Source: Myxococcus eversor (GTDB lineage Bacteria; Myxococcota; Myxococcia; Myxococcales; Myxococcaceae). Taken from it: a stretch of 64,000 bases of DNA. The notes below the pieces were generated by a model. That model did not search any database and was not told the origin of the DNA. It saw only the letters and a list, made by a program, of their open reading frames with translations. This document shows positions 26,178 through 34,403 of the stretch, one piece after another. Position 1 is the stretch's first letter, and every line of letters starts with the position of its first letter. Location: NCBI RefSeq assembly GCF_010894455.1, contig NZ_JAAIXY010000008.1:1-64000 (forward strand). The letters are read 5' to 3'. The position numbers and the translations under genes are program-made.

Positions 26178-26522
26178 GTGTCGAGAGAGCACGTCCGAAT
26201 CCAACTCTCGCAGGAGGGTGGGCTCGCCGCCTTCCCGGGGCTTGCCCGCCCGAGGAGCGTGGAGCTGAGCGAGCTTCCCACCGAGCAGGCCGAGGCGATT
26301 GAGCACGGCCTGCGCGACGCGCGCTTCCGTGAGCTGCCAGCCGTGGTGGGTGGTGGTGGCTCCGCGTCGAAGGGCGCCGACCAGCGCCGCTACACCCTCA
26401 CCGTGGAGGAGGGACCGCGGCGACACTCCGTGAAGCTGGTGGAGCCGGTGGAGGACCCCCACTTGCGAGAGCTCTTGTCCCTGGTGAAGCGCGCCACACG
26501 CCGACGCGGTGGTGGACATTAG
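26178..26522 (+). CDS. Emfourin-type inhibitor of protealysin-like protease
   Basis: A 114-residue protein from a GTG at 26178. The pattern QEGGLAAFPGLARPRSVEL, a helical middle (EQAEAIEHGLRDARFRELP), then YTLTVEEGPRRHSVKLVEP and LRELLSLVKRA matches what I recall of emfourin (M4in), the protein inhibitor encoded beside protealysin. The 3-base gap to the protease stop indicates one transcript and tight stoichiometry. The expected role is to block the M4 protease in the producing cell. The assignment rests on pattern and position, not on a search. Confidence 0.8.
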   Translation: MSREHVRIQLSQEGGLAAFPGLARPRSVELSELPTEQAEAIEHGLRDARFRELPAVVGGGGSASKGADQRRYTLTVEEGPRRHSVKLVEPVEDPHLRELLSLVKRATRRRGGGH

Positions 26523-26560
26523 AACTAAGGGCTTAGTTGACGAAGAACTAAGGTCTTAGT
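26523..26560. promoter_or_regulatory. Twin BlaI/MecI-type operators
   Basis: Two near-identical palindromes: AACTAAGGGCTTAGTT (26523-26538) and ACTAAGGTCTTAGT (26547-26560), centres 23 bases apart, starting directly after the emfourin stop codon and ending 26 bases before the repressor start. The dyad form matches operators bound by BlaI/MecI dimers. They should control the repressor and sensor genes downstream. Confidence 0.88.
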
Positions 26561-26586
26561 AGTAATGCTGGCCACGGAGGACCTCC

Positions 26587-26985
26587 ATGGCCAGACAACC
26601 CGAGCCCGAGGCGCCCCGGCCGTTGACGCCGGTGGAGCTCGAGCTGATGCACATCGTGTGGAAGCAGGGCGAGGTGAGCGTGGCGGACGTGCTGGCCGCG
26701 CTGCCGCCGGAGCGCGCGCTGGCGTACACGTCCGTCTCCACGGTGCTGCGCATCCTGGAGCAGAAGGGCGTGGTGGTGAGCCGCAAGCAGGGGCGGGGAC
26801 ACCTGTACTCGGCCACGCTGCCGCGTGAGACGTACGAGGCCCAGAGCCTGCGCCACCTGGTGGACACCGTCTTCGATGGCACGCCGTCCGCGCTGGTGGC
26901 GCGACTGGTGGAGGCGGTGCCGCTGGCGCCCGACGAGGTGGAGCAGATTCGCAAGCTGCTCAAGGCCAAGGGAGGCAAGCCATGA
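26587..26985 (+). CDS. BlaI/MecI/CopY family repressor
   Basis: A 132-residue repressor. The winged helix is clear: LTPVELELMHIVWKQGEVSVADVLAAL, then AYTSVSTVLRILEQKGVVVSRKQGRGHLYSATL. The C-terminal helices (LVDTVFDGTPSALVARLVEAVPLAPDEVEQIRKLL) form the dimer part. In known systems the repressor is cleaved after a membrane M56 protease senses a signal. Its stop overlaps the M56 gene start by 4 bases (26982-26985). The twin operators upstream imply autorepression. Confidence 0.92.
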   Translation: MARQPEPEAPRPLTPVELELMHIVWKQGEVSVADVLAALPPERALAYTSVSTVLRILEQKGVVVSRKQGRGHLYSATLPRETYEAQSLRHLVDTVFDGTPSALVARLVEAVPLAPDEVEQIRKLLKAKGGKP

Positions 26986-28586
26986 GCGCTCTGGTGTCGT
27001 TCTATCTCGCGGTGGCGCTGCTGTTGCCCGTGGCGTTGCTGCTCGCGTGGGGTGCGCTCGCGCTGCTGGCGCGGCTGGGCCTGGCGTTGTCCTCCAGGCA
27101 GGCCTTGCGAGTGGGGCGCGGGGCGCTGGCCCTGGTGTTCCTGTTGCCGCTCCTGGCGATGGGCGCGCGGGCGCTGACTCCGGCGGGGCCGCTGTTCACC
27201 TTCGAGCGCTCGGTGGCGAGACAAGCGGAGCGGCTTCCCTCCGCCGTGTGGACGGGTGGGGTGCGTGCGTCCGCGCCTGTGAGTCGCGGGGCTGTTTCCG
27301 TGCCTGTGTCCATTGGAGTGCTGTTGTCACTGGGTTGGCTCGTGGGCGCGGGGTGCTTCATCGGGCGGGCGCTCGTTCGGCATCGGAGGCTGTTGCGTCG
27401 ACTGGAGGCGCTGCCTCGGGTCCGCACGGTGGGGCGCGTGGTGGTGGTGCTTGGCGAGGAGGGGACTCCGGCGTTCTCCGCGTGGTTCCCTCGCTTTGGA
27501 CGGCGTCCGTCGGCGTGGGTGGTGGTGCCTCCCGCGCTGCTGGAGGACGCGGAGGCGTTCCGGCTCACCGTGCTGCACGAGCTTCAGCACCACCGTCAGC
27601 GCGACACGCACCTGGCCCTGGGGCGACTGGTTTTGACGGGGGCCTTCTTCTGGCATCCGGCGGCGCATGGCCTGTCGGCGTGGCTCGCGTCGCTCCAGGA
27701 GCTCGCCTGTGACGAGGCGCTCGTCATGAGTGGCCGTGCCCAGGCTCAAGCGTATGCGCGCTGTCTGCTCCAGGCGGCGCTTCGTCTCCCGGGCGCTCCG
27801 CCCGTTCCCGCCGGTGCCACCGGCATGTCTCACCCCACACAGAGGAGGATTCACATGCTGTTCCAGCCGCGTCCCCGTCGCACCCATGCCGTCCCCGCGC
27901 TGCTCGCCGCGCTGTCGTTGCTCCTGCTCCCCGTGGCCGTGCTGGCGCAAGGCGCTGCGAAGGGACGCACGGTGACGCAAGCCGATGCGGAGGCGCTCGC
28001 CCGGACGACTCAGCCGAAGGGCGACCTGGCCGTCGTGGTGGATGCGAAGGTGTTGGAGCAACTCAACCGCCTCGTCGGCACCGACAAGGGCCGTGCATTC
28101 ATGAAGCGGGCGCTGACGAACCTGGGCACGCATCGTGACGCGCTGGCGTCGACGCTGAAGGCGAAGGGCCTGCCCGAGGGACTGCTCGCGGTGGCGGTGG
28201 TGGAGTCGGCGGTGACGAACATGGCGGAGACGGATGGTCGACCGTCGCTCGCTCCGGGCATGCGGGGCGCGGGGGTGTGGATGTTCATTCCCGAGACGGC
28301 GCGTCGCTATGGGCTGGAAGTGAGCGAGGCCCGCGACGAACGGCTGGACGTGGCGCGCGAGACGCAGGCCGCATCGGCCCTGCTGTCGGACTTGCACACG
28401 CGCTACGGCGACTGGCGACTGGCGCTCGCGGCGTACAACCAGGGCGAGAAGAAGGTGGACCAGGCCCTGGCCGAGGGTGGCAGCCGAGACGTGTCCGCGC
28501 TCATCGCGGGCGGCCACCTCAATGACTACGTGGCCACCGTGCAGGCCGGGTTGCTCATCGTCCGCAATCCGCACCTGCTGGACTGA
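26982..28586 (+). CDS. BlaR1-like M56 metalloprotease fused to lytic-transglycosylase domain
   Basis: A 534-residue fusion. Residues ~1-330 are an M56 membrane protease: helices near 5-40, 48-65 and 108-128, the zinc motif HELQHHRQRD (His199, Glu200, His203), and WHPAAHGLSAWLASLQELACDEAL. A further helix (AVPALLAALSLLLLPVAVLAQG, ~307-328) leads to a C-terminal GH23/MltD-like domain: GLLAVAVVESAVTN with Glu408 in the catalytic position, MRGAGVWMFIPETARRYGL, and LALAAYNQGEKKVDQAL. BlaR1 and MecR1 carry a penicillin-binding sensor there instead. The domain may sense or cut peptidoglycan fragments and trigger cleavage of the repressor. Confidence 0.9.
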   Translation: MSALVSFYLAVALLLPVALLLAWGALALLARLGLALSSRQALRVGRGALALVFLLPLLAMGARALTPAGPLFTFERSVARQAERLPSAVWTGGVRASAPVSRGAVSVPVSIGVLLSLGWLVGAGCFIGRALVRHRRLLRRLEALPRVRTVGRVVVVLGEEGTPAFSAWFPRFGRRPSAWVVVPPALLEDAEAFRLTVLHELQHHRQRDTHLALGRLVLTGAFFWHPAAHGLSAWLASLQELACDEALVMSGRAQAQAYARCLLQAALRLPGAPPVPAGATGMSHPTQRRIHMLFQPRPRRTHAVPALLAALSLLLLPVAVLAQGAAKGRTVTQADAEALARTTQPKGDLAVVVDAKVLEQLNRLVGTDKGRAFMKRALTNLGTHRDALASTLKAKGLPEGLLAVAVVESAVTNMAETDGRPSLAPGMRGAGVWMFIPETARRYGLEVSEARDERLDVARETQAASALLSDLHTRYGDWRLALAAYNQGEKKVDQALAEGGSRDVSALIAGGHLNDYVATVQAGLLIVRNPHLLD

Positions 28587-28601
28587 GTGCGCTCCATGCG
28601 C

Positions 28602-28622
28602 CACCGCGATGACCTCGCGGTG
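28602..28622. terminator. Hairpin between convergent genes
   Basis: CACCGCG (28602-28608) and CGCGGTG (28616-28622) pair across a 7-base loop, 15 bases after the M56 fusion stop and before the convergent TetR gene. Short stem, no U-tract. Confidence 0.5.
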
Positions 28623-28724
28623 TGGTCGACGAAAGGCCCCGACGTCGGTGGAGCAGGTGAAGCCGCGACGCCCAGGAACCTTCCGCGCGACTGAAGGCCG
28701 TGAGTTCGGCACTGTCGTGAAACC

Positions 28725-29369
28725 TCACCGCTCCGGCGTCGCTCCCAACATGCGCAGCGCCAGCTCCGCGTGGACATCCGCGAGGGTCTCCACGTCGAGC
28801 GCGCTGGCGGGGTCGTACCAATAAGGCAGGCGCACGCCCATCGCGGAGATGGCGGCGGCGGTGATGCGAGGATGGGGCGGCGAGAAGACTTCCTGCGCCA
28901 CCCCGCGCTCGATGACCTCCGCCAGGAGCGCGGCGGACTTGTCCCGCAGGGCCACCGCCGGGGCGGCCAGCTCCGGCGTCAGCGCATACAGCTCCTCGTT
29001 CACCACCACCGCGAGCTGGGGATGCATCGCATGCGTGCGCGTGTGCGCGCGCACCAGCGCCTGGACCTGCTGCCTGGGCTCGGGCGCGGACTCCTTCATC
29101 GCCGTCTGCAACGCCTCGTGGTGGGCCTCATGGCCGATGCGCACCAGCTCCGCGAGCACGTGCTCCTTCGAGGCGAAGTGCGCGTACAGCGCGCTCGGCT
29201 GCAGCTCCAGCACCTTGGCCAAATCCCGAATCGACGTGTCGTGGTAGCCGCGACTCGCGAAGAGCTGGAGGGCCGTCTCCAGGATGCGACGCCGGGTGCC
29301 ATCCGACGGTGCTGACGGCGGAAGGCTCGCCGGCTGGGCGCGAAGCCGGGAGAGAGTCGGTGTGCTCAT
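28725..29369 (-). CDS. TetR family transcriptional regulator
   Basis: A 214-residue repressor. The helix-turn-helix lies at residues ~24-70 (TRRRILETALQLFASRGYHDTSIRDLAKVLELQPSALYAHFASKEHVLAELV). The C-terminal part is the ligand-binding helical domain. It is divergent from an alpha/beta hydrolase, and a perfect 14-bp palindrome lies between them, so it most likely represses both. Ligand unknown. Confidence 0.93.
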   Translation of the reverse strand: MSTPTLSRLRAQPASLPPSAPSDGTRRRILETALQLFASRGYHDTSIRDLAKVLELQPSALYAHFASKEHVLAELVRIGHEAHHEALQTAMKESAPEPRQQVQALVRAHTRTHAMHPQLAVVVNEELYALTPELAAPAVALRDKSAALLAEVIERGVAQEVFSPPHPRITAAAISAMGVRLPYWYDPASALDVETLADVHAELALRMLGATPER

Positions 29370-29383
29370 GTGGGTTCTTGCTT

Positions 29384-29397
29384 AACGAACGTTCGTT
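29384..29397. promoter_or_regulatory. TetR operator palindrome
   Basis: AACGAACGTTCGTT is a perfect 14-bp palindrome in the 71-base gap between the TetR gene and the hydrolase. ACGAACGTTCGT-type sites are typical of fatty-acid/acyl-CoA-type TetR repressors, so the ligand may be of that class; this last step is inferred. Confidence 0.75.
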
Positions 29398-29440
29398 CAG
29401 ATAGGGTGGATTGCGTCACTTCCGCGCCTGGAGTCCGAGG

Positions 29441-30256
29441 ATGTCCACGTTGCAGCTCGAAGGCCTCACTCTCCACTACGAAGAGTCGGGCCAGGGCATT
29501 CCGGTGTTGCTGCTTCACGGGCTCGGCTCCTCCGGAGTCGACTGGGAGCTCGTCACACCACGGCTGGCGAGCGCTTACCGCGTCGTCGTCCCGGATGCTC
29601 GGGGGCATGGGCGCAGCGGGAAGCCGGCGGGTGCCTACGGCGTGCCGCTCTTCGCGAAGGACATCGCCGCGCTCTGCGACGCGCTGGGTCTGAAGCAACT
29701 GCATGTCATCGGCCTGTCGATGGGCGGGATGATGGGCTTCCAGCTCGCGGTGGACCGGCCAGATTTGGTGCGCAGCCTGGTCATCGTCAACAGCGGCCCG
29801 GAGCTCGTCGCCCGCACGGCGCGCCGCAAGTTCGACTTCGCGCTGCGGCTCTTCCTCTTGCGCTTCTTCGGACCCAAGGCCATGGCCAAGGTGCTGGCGC
29901 CCAAGCTGTTCCCCAAGCCGGAGCAGGAAGGGCTGCGTCAGCGCGCCATCGCCACGTTCTCCGCCAATGACCCGGATGCCTACCTGCGCTCGACGCGCGG
30001 GCTGTTGGGCTGGAGCGTCATGGCGCGGCTGAAGGACATCACCTGTCCGGTGCTCGTGCTCCACTCCGAGCGCGACTACACGCCCCGGTCCGCGAAGCAG
30101 GTCTATGTCGACCTGCTGTCCCACGCGCGCCTCCAGGTCCTCGCGGACTCCGGCCATGCCGCTCCGCTGGACCAGCCCGGTCCGCTCACCGACGCCGTGG
30201 AGGACTTCCTCCGCGCCGTCGACAGCGCCGCACCCGGCACCTCGCTCGGCGCCTGA
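29441..30256 (+). CDS. Alpha/beta hydrolase
   Basis: A 271-residue hydrolase. The oxyanion region is IPVLLLHGLGSSGVDWE, the nucleophile elbow GLSMGGMMG, and the acid/His come from the C-terminal LVLHSERDYTP and ADSGHAAPLDQP. Start is ATG 29441 (STLQLEGLTLHYEESG). It has the usual ~270-residue length of soluble esterases and C-C hydrolases. Divergent from, and probably repressed by, the adjacent TetR. Substrate cannot be read from sequence. Confidence 0.9.
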   Translation: MSTLQLEGLTLHYEESGQGIPVLLLHGLGSSGVDWELVTPRLASAYRVVVPDARGHGRSGKPAGAYGVPLFAKDIAALCDALGLKQLHVIGLSMGGMMGFQLAVDRPDLVRSLVIVNSGPELVARTARRKFDFALRLFLLRFFGPKAMAKVLAPKLFPKPEQEGLRQRAIATFSANDPDAYLRSTRGLLGWSVMARLKDITCPVLVLHSERDYTPRSAKQVYVDLLSHARLQVLADSGHAAPLDQPGPLTDAVEDFLRAVDSAAPGTSLGA

Positions 30257-30299
30257 GCCGAGCAGCGAACCCGAGCTCCACAACCCAGGAGGCTGGACG

Positions 30300-31310
30300 A
30301 TGTCGATGCATCGACGTGGTGTCGCACTCTCGCGGTCGCTGTTCCTGCTCACGATGTGGCTGGTGCTCTCCACGGGAGCCCCCGCCTACGCTGGCTCGTG
30401 GGTCCATGGCAACTATGTGGGCGCATGGGGAGCGCGGGGCTATCAACTCTGGGTCCCCACCGGCTACCAACCGGGGACACCTCGCCCCCTGCTGGTAGCG
30501 CTACACGGCTGTCTCCAGAACCCGGACCAGTTCGCGGGTCTGACGCGCCTGAACGAGAAGGCCGATGCCGAAGGCTTCCTCGTCCTCTATCCCAACCAGG
30601 CGACGTTCGTGAACGCGACGCAGTGCTGGAACTTCATGCTCGGCAACAACCAGGAGCGCGGCACGGGCGAGCCTTCGCTCATCGTCGGCATGGTGGATTT
30701 GATGAAGCAGCGCTACTCGGTGGACGCGCGCCGCGTCTATGTGGGCGGCGTGTCCGCGGGCGGCGTGCTGACGACCACGCTGATGTCCTGCTACTCGGAC
30801 GTGTTCGCCGCGGGCATGGTGGGCGCGGGCGCCATGTACAAGGCGGCGACGACGGTGTCGGGCACGGCCTTCGCCATGCTCTTCGGCAGCATCTACTCGC
30901 CGGACGACAAGGGGAAGGACGCGTGGGTCTGCTCGGGCCGGCCGCGCCGCACGGTGCCGGTGCTCGTGGTGCACGGCACCGAGGACAGCGTCGTCAATCC
31001 GCTCAACGGCGAGCAGGCGGTGAAGCAGTTCCTCCAGACGAGCGACTACGGCGATGACGGCGTGGCCAATGACAGCATCAAGGGCACGCCGACGAGCACG
31101 AGGACCTTGAGCGTCCCCGGTGGCCGCACCTACGTCGTGAAGGACTACGTCTACGGCGGTGAGCTGGTGGCGCAGAAGTACGAGATTCGCGGCATGGACC
31201 ACGCGTGGCCGGGAGGCAATGCGAGCTACCCCTTCGCCGACCCGTCCGGCCCCGACGCCACCACGTTCATGTGGGACTTCTTCAAGCAGCACGCGCTCGA
31301 CCTGCCGTAG
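30300..31310 (+). CDS. Secreted PHB-depolymerase-family esterase
   Basis: A 336-residue secreted esterase. Signal peptide to about residue 32 (LFLLTMWLVLSTGAPAYAGS). The family pattern PRPLLVALHGCLQNPDQFA, the lipase box GVSAGG (Ser152), VLVVHGTEDSVV and the C-terminal GMDHAWPGG (His) is that of the PHB depolymerase/feruloyl esterase group. The ATG follows AGGAGG by 6 bases. It may be co-transcribed with the upstream hydrolase (43-base gap). Acts outside the cell on polyester or polysaccharide ester bonds. Confidence 0.9.
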   Translation: MSMHRRGVALSRSLFLLTMWLVLSTGAPAYAGSWVHGNYVGAWGARGYQLWVPTGYQPGTPRPLLVALHGCLQNPDQFAGLTRLNEKADAEGFLVLYPNQATFVNATQCWNFMLGNNQERGTGEPSLIVGMVDLMKQRYSVDARRVYVGGVSAGGVLTTTLMSCYSDVFAAGMVGAGAMYKAATTVSGTAFAMLFGSIYSPDDKGKDAWVCSGRPRRTVPVLVVHGTEDSVVNPLNGEQAVKQFLQTSDYGDDGVANDSIKGTPTSTRTLSVPGGRTYVVKDYVYGGELVAQKYEIRGMDHAWPGGNASYPFADPSGPDATTFMWDFFKQHALDLP

Positions 31311-31328
31311 CAGCGCTGGAGCTTCTTC

Positions 31329-31372
31329 GCCCGCGCTCCTCTTCGATTCGAGGAGGGGCGCGGGCTGTTTCT
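31329..31372. terminator. Bidirectional terminator
   Basis: GCCCGCGCTCCTC (31329-31341) pairs with GAGGA (31350-31354) and GCGCGGGC (31358-31365) with a 3-base G bulge, followed by TGTTTCTT on the plus strand. It sits between the convergent esterase and MBL genes. Confidence 0.7.
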
Positions 31373-31378
31373 TGCTCG

Positions 31379-32335
31379 TCAGTGCTGGTGGCCGAAGCGC
31401 ACCGCGACGTTCGGGTGCGCGGCGGCGAAGGCGCGCAGCTTCTTGAAGCTGTCCACGCCGCGCGGCCCGTCGGCGGTGAAGGTGCCTGGCTCCACGTCGT
31501 GCTCCCAGCCCCAGCGGGTGTGGCTGGCATCGCCCGTGAGCAGCACGGGGCCCTTGGTCGAGCGCACCAGGTACGCGGTGCTGCCCGGCGTGTGGCCGGG
31601 CACCCAGAGCGCCCACACGGAGCCGTCGCCGAAGATGTCCACCGCGCCGTCGAAGAGGCCGCTCGCCTCGGCGGCGTAGGTCCACTCGGACAGCGCGGCC
31701 TTGCCCGCCAGCGCGCGGTCCGTGTTGGGCTTCAGCAACACGTTGAGGACGGCGCGGGCCTCCGCCTCGCCCGGGCCGGTGTAGACGGGGGTGCCCGCGG
31801 GCACGTCGGCCATGCCGGTGACGTGGTCCAGGTGCAGGTGCGTGAGGAAGACGCCGGCCAGGGGCTGGGGCTGCTTCGCGAGCCACTCGCCCAGGGGCTG
31901 GTGCACCTTGAGCTTCTCCATGTGCATGGCGCTGGCGACGATGCCCTGCATGGCCGCCTTCTCCGGCGCGTCCCGCAGGGCCGTCTCGATGCCGGTGTCG
32001 ACGATGAAGAGGCCCTTCGTCGGGTGGCGCAGCGCGTGGAAGAAGACCTGGATGGGCTCGTCCCCGTCCTCCAGGTTCGCCGCCTTCGCGGTGGGGTGCT
32101 TCAGGTTGATGAGGCCGCTCCGGTCCACGGCCCAGTCGGAGGACACGACTGACTCCAGCTCCACGGGGCCGGGCTCGTCCAGCACGGCGAGCAGGTCATT
32201 CACGGGCCGCGCCGTGCCGAGCGACGAAGGCTGATGGGGGTGTGAGGTGGACGCCACGCCGACGACTCCCAGGACGACGGCACCGACGACGAGGGCGGAC
32301 ACGACGGCGAGGCTGATGCGCTTGGCGTTCTTCAT
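31379..32335 (-). CDS. Exported metallo-beta-lactamase-fold hydrolase
   Basis: A 318-residue protein. An N-terminal membrane/signal helix (ISLAVVSALVVGAVVLGVVGVAS) is followed by the MBL fold: FLTHLHLDHVTGM (His166, His168, Asp170, His171), WVPGHTPGSTAYLV and LLTGDASHTRWGWEHD. The C-terminal RFGHQH ends the metal site. The substrate could be a lactone, lactam or phosphoester; none is indicated. Start ATG 32335 is preferred to an upstream in-frame start. Divergent from a LysR gene. Confidence 0.88.
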   Translation of the reverse strand: MKNAKRISLAVVSALVVGAVVLGVVGVASTSHPHQPSSLGTARPVNDLLAVLDEPGPVELESVVSSDWAVDRSGLINLKHPTAKAANLEDGDEPIQVFFHALRHPTKGLFIVDTGIETALRDAPEKAAMQGIVASAMHMEKLKVHQPLGEWLAKQPQPLAGVFLTHLHLDHVTGMADVPAGTPVYTGPGEAEARAVLNVLLKPNTDRALAGKAALSEWTYAAEASGLFDGAVDIFGDGSVWALWVPGHTPGSTAYLVRSTKGPVLLTGDASHTRWGWEHDVEPGTFTADGPRGVDSFKKLRAFAAAHPNVAVRFGHQH

Positions 32336-32368
32336 GGACGCCAAGGTACCGATGCGCAGGTGCATGGG

Positions 32369-32380
32369 AAATGGCCATTT
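32369..32380. promoter_or_regulatory. Palindrome in MBL/LysR divergent promoter region
   Basis: AAATGGCCATTT is a perfect 12-bp palindrome midway between the divergent genes. An imperfect ATCCA-N4-TGGAT dyad overlaps the LysR start (about 32392-32405). One or both may be the LysR site. Confidence 0.4.
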
Positions 32381-32400
32381 TGGTATGAAGCCATCCAGAT

Positions 32401-33291
32401 ATGGATATTCCCTGGGATGACGCGCGCCTGTTCCTGGCCATCGCGGAGACGGGCAGTTTCAGTGCCGCGGCGAAGCGGCTGCGCATCGGCCAGCCGACGG
32501 TGAGCCGCAGGCTGGCGGCGCTGGAGTACGAGGTGGGGGCGAAGCTGTTCCGTCGGAGCGTGGACGGCGCGACGCTGACGTCCGCGGGCGAGCGGTTGCT
32601 GCCTCCCACCCGGAAGATGGCGGAGTGGGCCGGAGAGCTTCAGCGCGCCGCCGAGTCGGCGGACTCGTCACCCCAGGGACTGGTGCGCGTGACGGCGAGC
32701 CCCTTCGTCAGCTTCGACTTCCTGGCGCCCTTCGCGGGCCAGGTGGCGCGCAAGCACCCGGGTTTGCGGCTGGAGGTGCAGTCGTCGGTGAGCTACGCGG
32801 ACCTGGGGCGCGGGGAGGCGGACCTCGCGCTGCGCACGAAGTCCACGCGGCACGCGGACCTCACCCGCGTGTACACGCTGGAGGTGGAGACCGGCGTCTT
32901 CGTCTCCAAGTCCCTCAAGGCGACGCTGCCGAAGCGGCCGACGCTCCAGGAGCTGCCCTGGGTGGCATGGGCTCCGCCGTTCGAGGCGATGCCGCCCAAT
33001 CCCCAGCTCGAATCGCTCATCCCGAACTTCGCCCCCGTCTTCACCGCCGACAACTTCCTGGTGCTGCTGGCGGCGGCGGAGGCGGGCGTGGGTGCGATTG
33101 CACTGGCGAACACCCCGCACCGCTTCAGTCAGCAGCGGGAGCGCAACCTGGTGCCGCTCGACGTCGACCTGGGGCCGTACAAGAAGAGCCAGCTCCACCT
33201 CATCTGCGCGAAGTCGGCGCTGGACATCCCTCGCGTGCGCAAGGTGTCGGAGCTGTTGGTGGAGGAGCTGGAGCGCGCGAAGCCTCGGTGA
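32401..33291 (+). CDS. LysR family transcriptional regulator
   Basis: A 296-residue LysR regulator: helix-turn-helix at residues ~8-62 (ARLFLAIAETGSFSAAAKRLRIGQPTVSRRLAALEYEVGAKLF), then the effector domain (GLVRVTASPFVSFDFLAPF). Divergent from the MBL hydrolase, its likely target. It ends 23 bases before the convergent dioxygenase gene. Confidence 0.92.
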   Translation: MDIPWDDARLFLAIAETGSFSAAAKRLRIGQPTVSRRLAALEYEVGAKLFRRSVDGATLTSAGERLLPPTRKMAEWAGELQRAAESADSSPQGLVRVTASPFVSFDFLAPFAGQVARKHPGLRLEVQSSVSYADLGRGEADLALRTKSTRHADLTRVYTLEVETGVFVSKSLKATLPKRPTLQELPWVAWAPPFEAMPPNPQLESLIPNFAPVFTADNFLVLLAAAEAGVGAIALANTPHRFSQQRERNLVPLDVDLGPYKKSQLHLICAKSALDIPRVRKVSELLVEELERAKPR

Positions 33292-33314
33292 CTCCGCGCG
33301 CTCGTTGAAGCGGA

Positions 33315-34271
33315 CTACGGCATGGGAGGCATGCCGCCGTCCCAGCCCGGCGGAGGGCCACCGGGGCCGCCACCGCCTCCACCGCCGCCCGGAATCTGGC
33401 ACTGCGCGGTGTCGAGCGAGGAGCGGATGATGAGCGTCTTCCACGCGAGCATGGCGCCGTCCTCCTGCCGCGAGGTCTGGAAGAGGTAGTTGCCCACGGA
33501 CTCGGCGGAGACGACGTTGTCGTTGGCGTTCGTCGTGTCTCGCGGTCCGCGCGTGTTGTAGAGCGGCTGGTGGTTGATGACGTCGTCGTTGAGCGTGTCG
33601 TCGAAGAAGAGCTGTGACGTCACGTACTCCGCGTCGCCCACGCGAATGGTGAAGTGGATGTGGACGGTGCGGCTGCTGTACCAGCCGGGGAAGCAGGTAT
33701 CGAAGTCCGCGCGGCCGTCGGCGTCCGTGAGTTGCACGCCTCGGAACCATCGGGCGGACGTGGCCGTCGGGTCGTCCCCGGTGCAGAAGGTGCTCGCGTC
33801 CTCACCCGAGTAGAGGCCCTCGGGCGCGGCGTGCCAGATGTCGACGGAGGCGCCCTGGATGGGCTCGCAGGCCTCGTCCAGCACGCGGAAGGCGAGCCGC
33901 ACGGGCAGGCCGTCGTGGCCCTCGCTGATGTCCTTGCGGACCAGTGTCTCCGCGTAGCAGGGACCCAGGGTGGCCGCGCAGGTGAGGGCGCAGGTGGTGC
34001 CGCTGTCGTCGGTGAAGGGGTTGGCGTAGTTGCCGGCCATCACCGCGGTGCCGCCGGTGGCCCAGGCGGTGGCGGCGGTTCCTGAGTCGGGGTTGGTGCC
34101 CGAGTCGGCGGTGTCTCCAGAGCTTGGGGTTCCTGGGGTGCCCGAGTCATCCGTGCCGCAGGCGAGGACCTGCACCAGCGGTATCGCCGCCAGTGTCAGG
34201 CCCATGCCGCGCAGCACCCTCCGGCGGGACATCACCGAGGTGAGGGTGTCCTTCCTGTCGTGGTCGCTCAT
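33315..34271 (-). CDS. Tat-exported intradiol dioxygenase-like protein
   Basis: A 318-residue protein. The N-terminal Tat signal SRRRVLRGMGLTLAAIPLVQVLAC ends in a possible lipobox. A disordered Gly/Ser/Thr/Asp linker follows (~40-70). The C-terminal domain has the intradiol dioxygenase pattern: TLGPCYAETLVRKDISEG, VDIWHAAPEGLYS, and FPGWYSSRTVHIHFTI (iron-ligand Tyr and His residues). The tail is unusual: a run of glycines, then PGGPPPGWDGGMPP. Related proteins are exported and often of unknown substrate. Start ATG 34271. Confidence 0.86.
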   Translation of the reverse strand: MSDHDRKDTLTSVMSRRRVLRGMGLTLAAIPLVQVLACGTDDSGTPGTPSSGDTADSGTNPDSGTAATAWATGGTAVMAGNYANPFTDDSGTTCALTCAATLGPCYAETLVRKDISEGHDGLPVRLAFRVLDEACEPIQGASVDIWHAAPEGLYSGEDASTFCTGDDPTATSARWFRGVQLTDADGRADFDTCFPGWYSSRTVHIHFTIRVGDAEYVTSQLFFDDTLNDDVINHQPLYNTRGPRDTTNANDNVVSAESVGNYLFQTSRQEDGAMLAWKTLIIRSSLDTAQCQIPGGGGGGGGPGGPPPGWDGGMPPMP

Positions 34272-34403
34272 CGCGAGTCCTCTCCTGGGCCGGTGCGAGT
34301 TGGGAGGGTCCGGTCCATGTCGCCCGTGTTCTTGGGGCCGAGAATCGCTATACCCAGGGGGTTCTTAAGCAGACCTTACGTGGCACCCAGGGAGACCGGC
34401 CGC

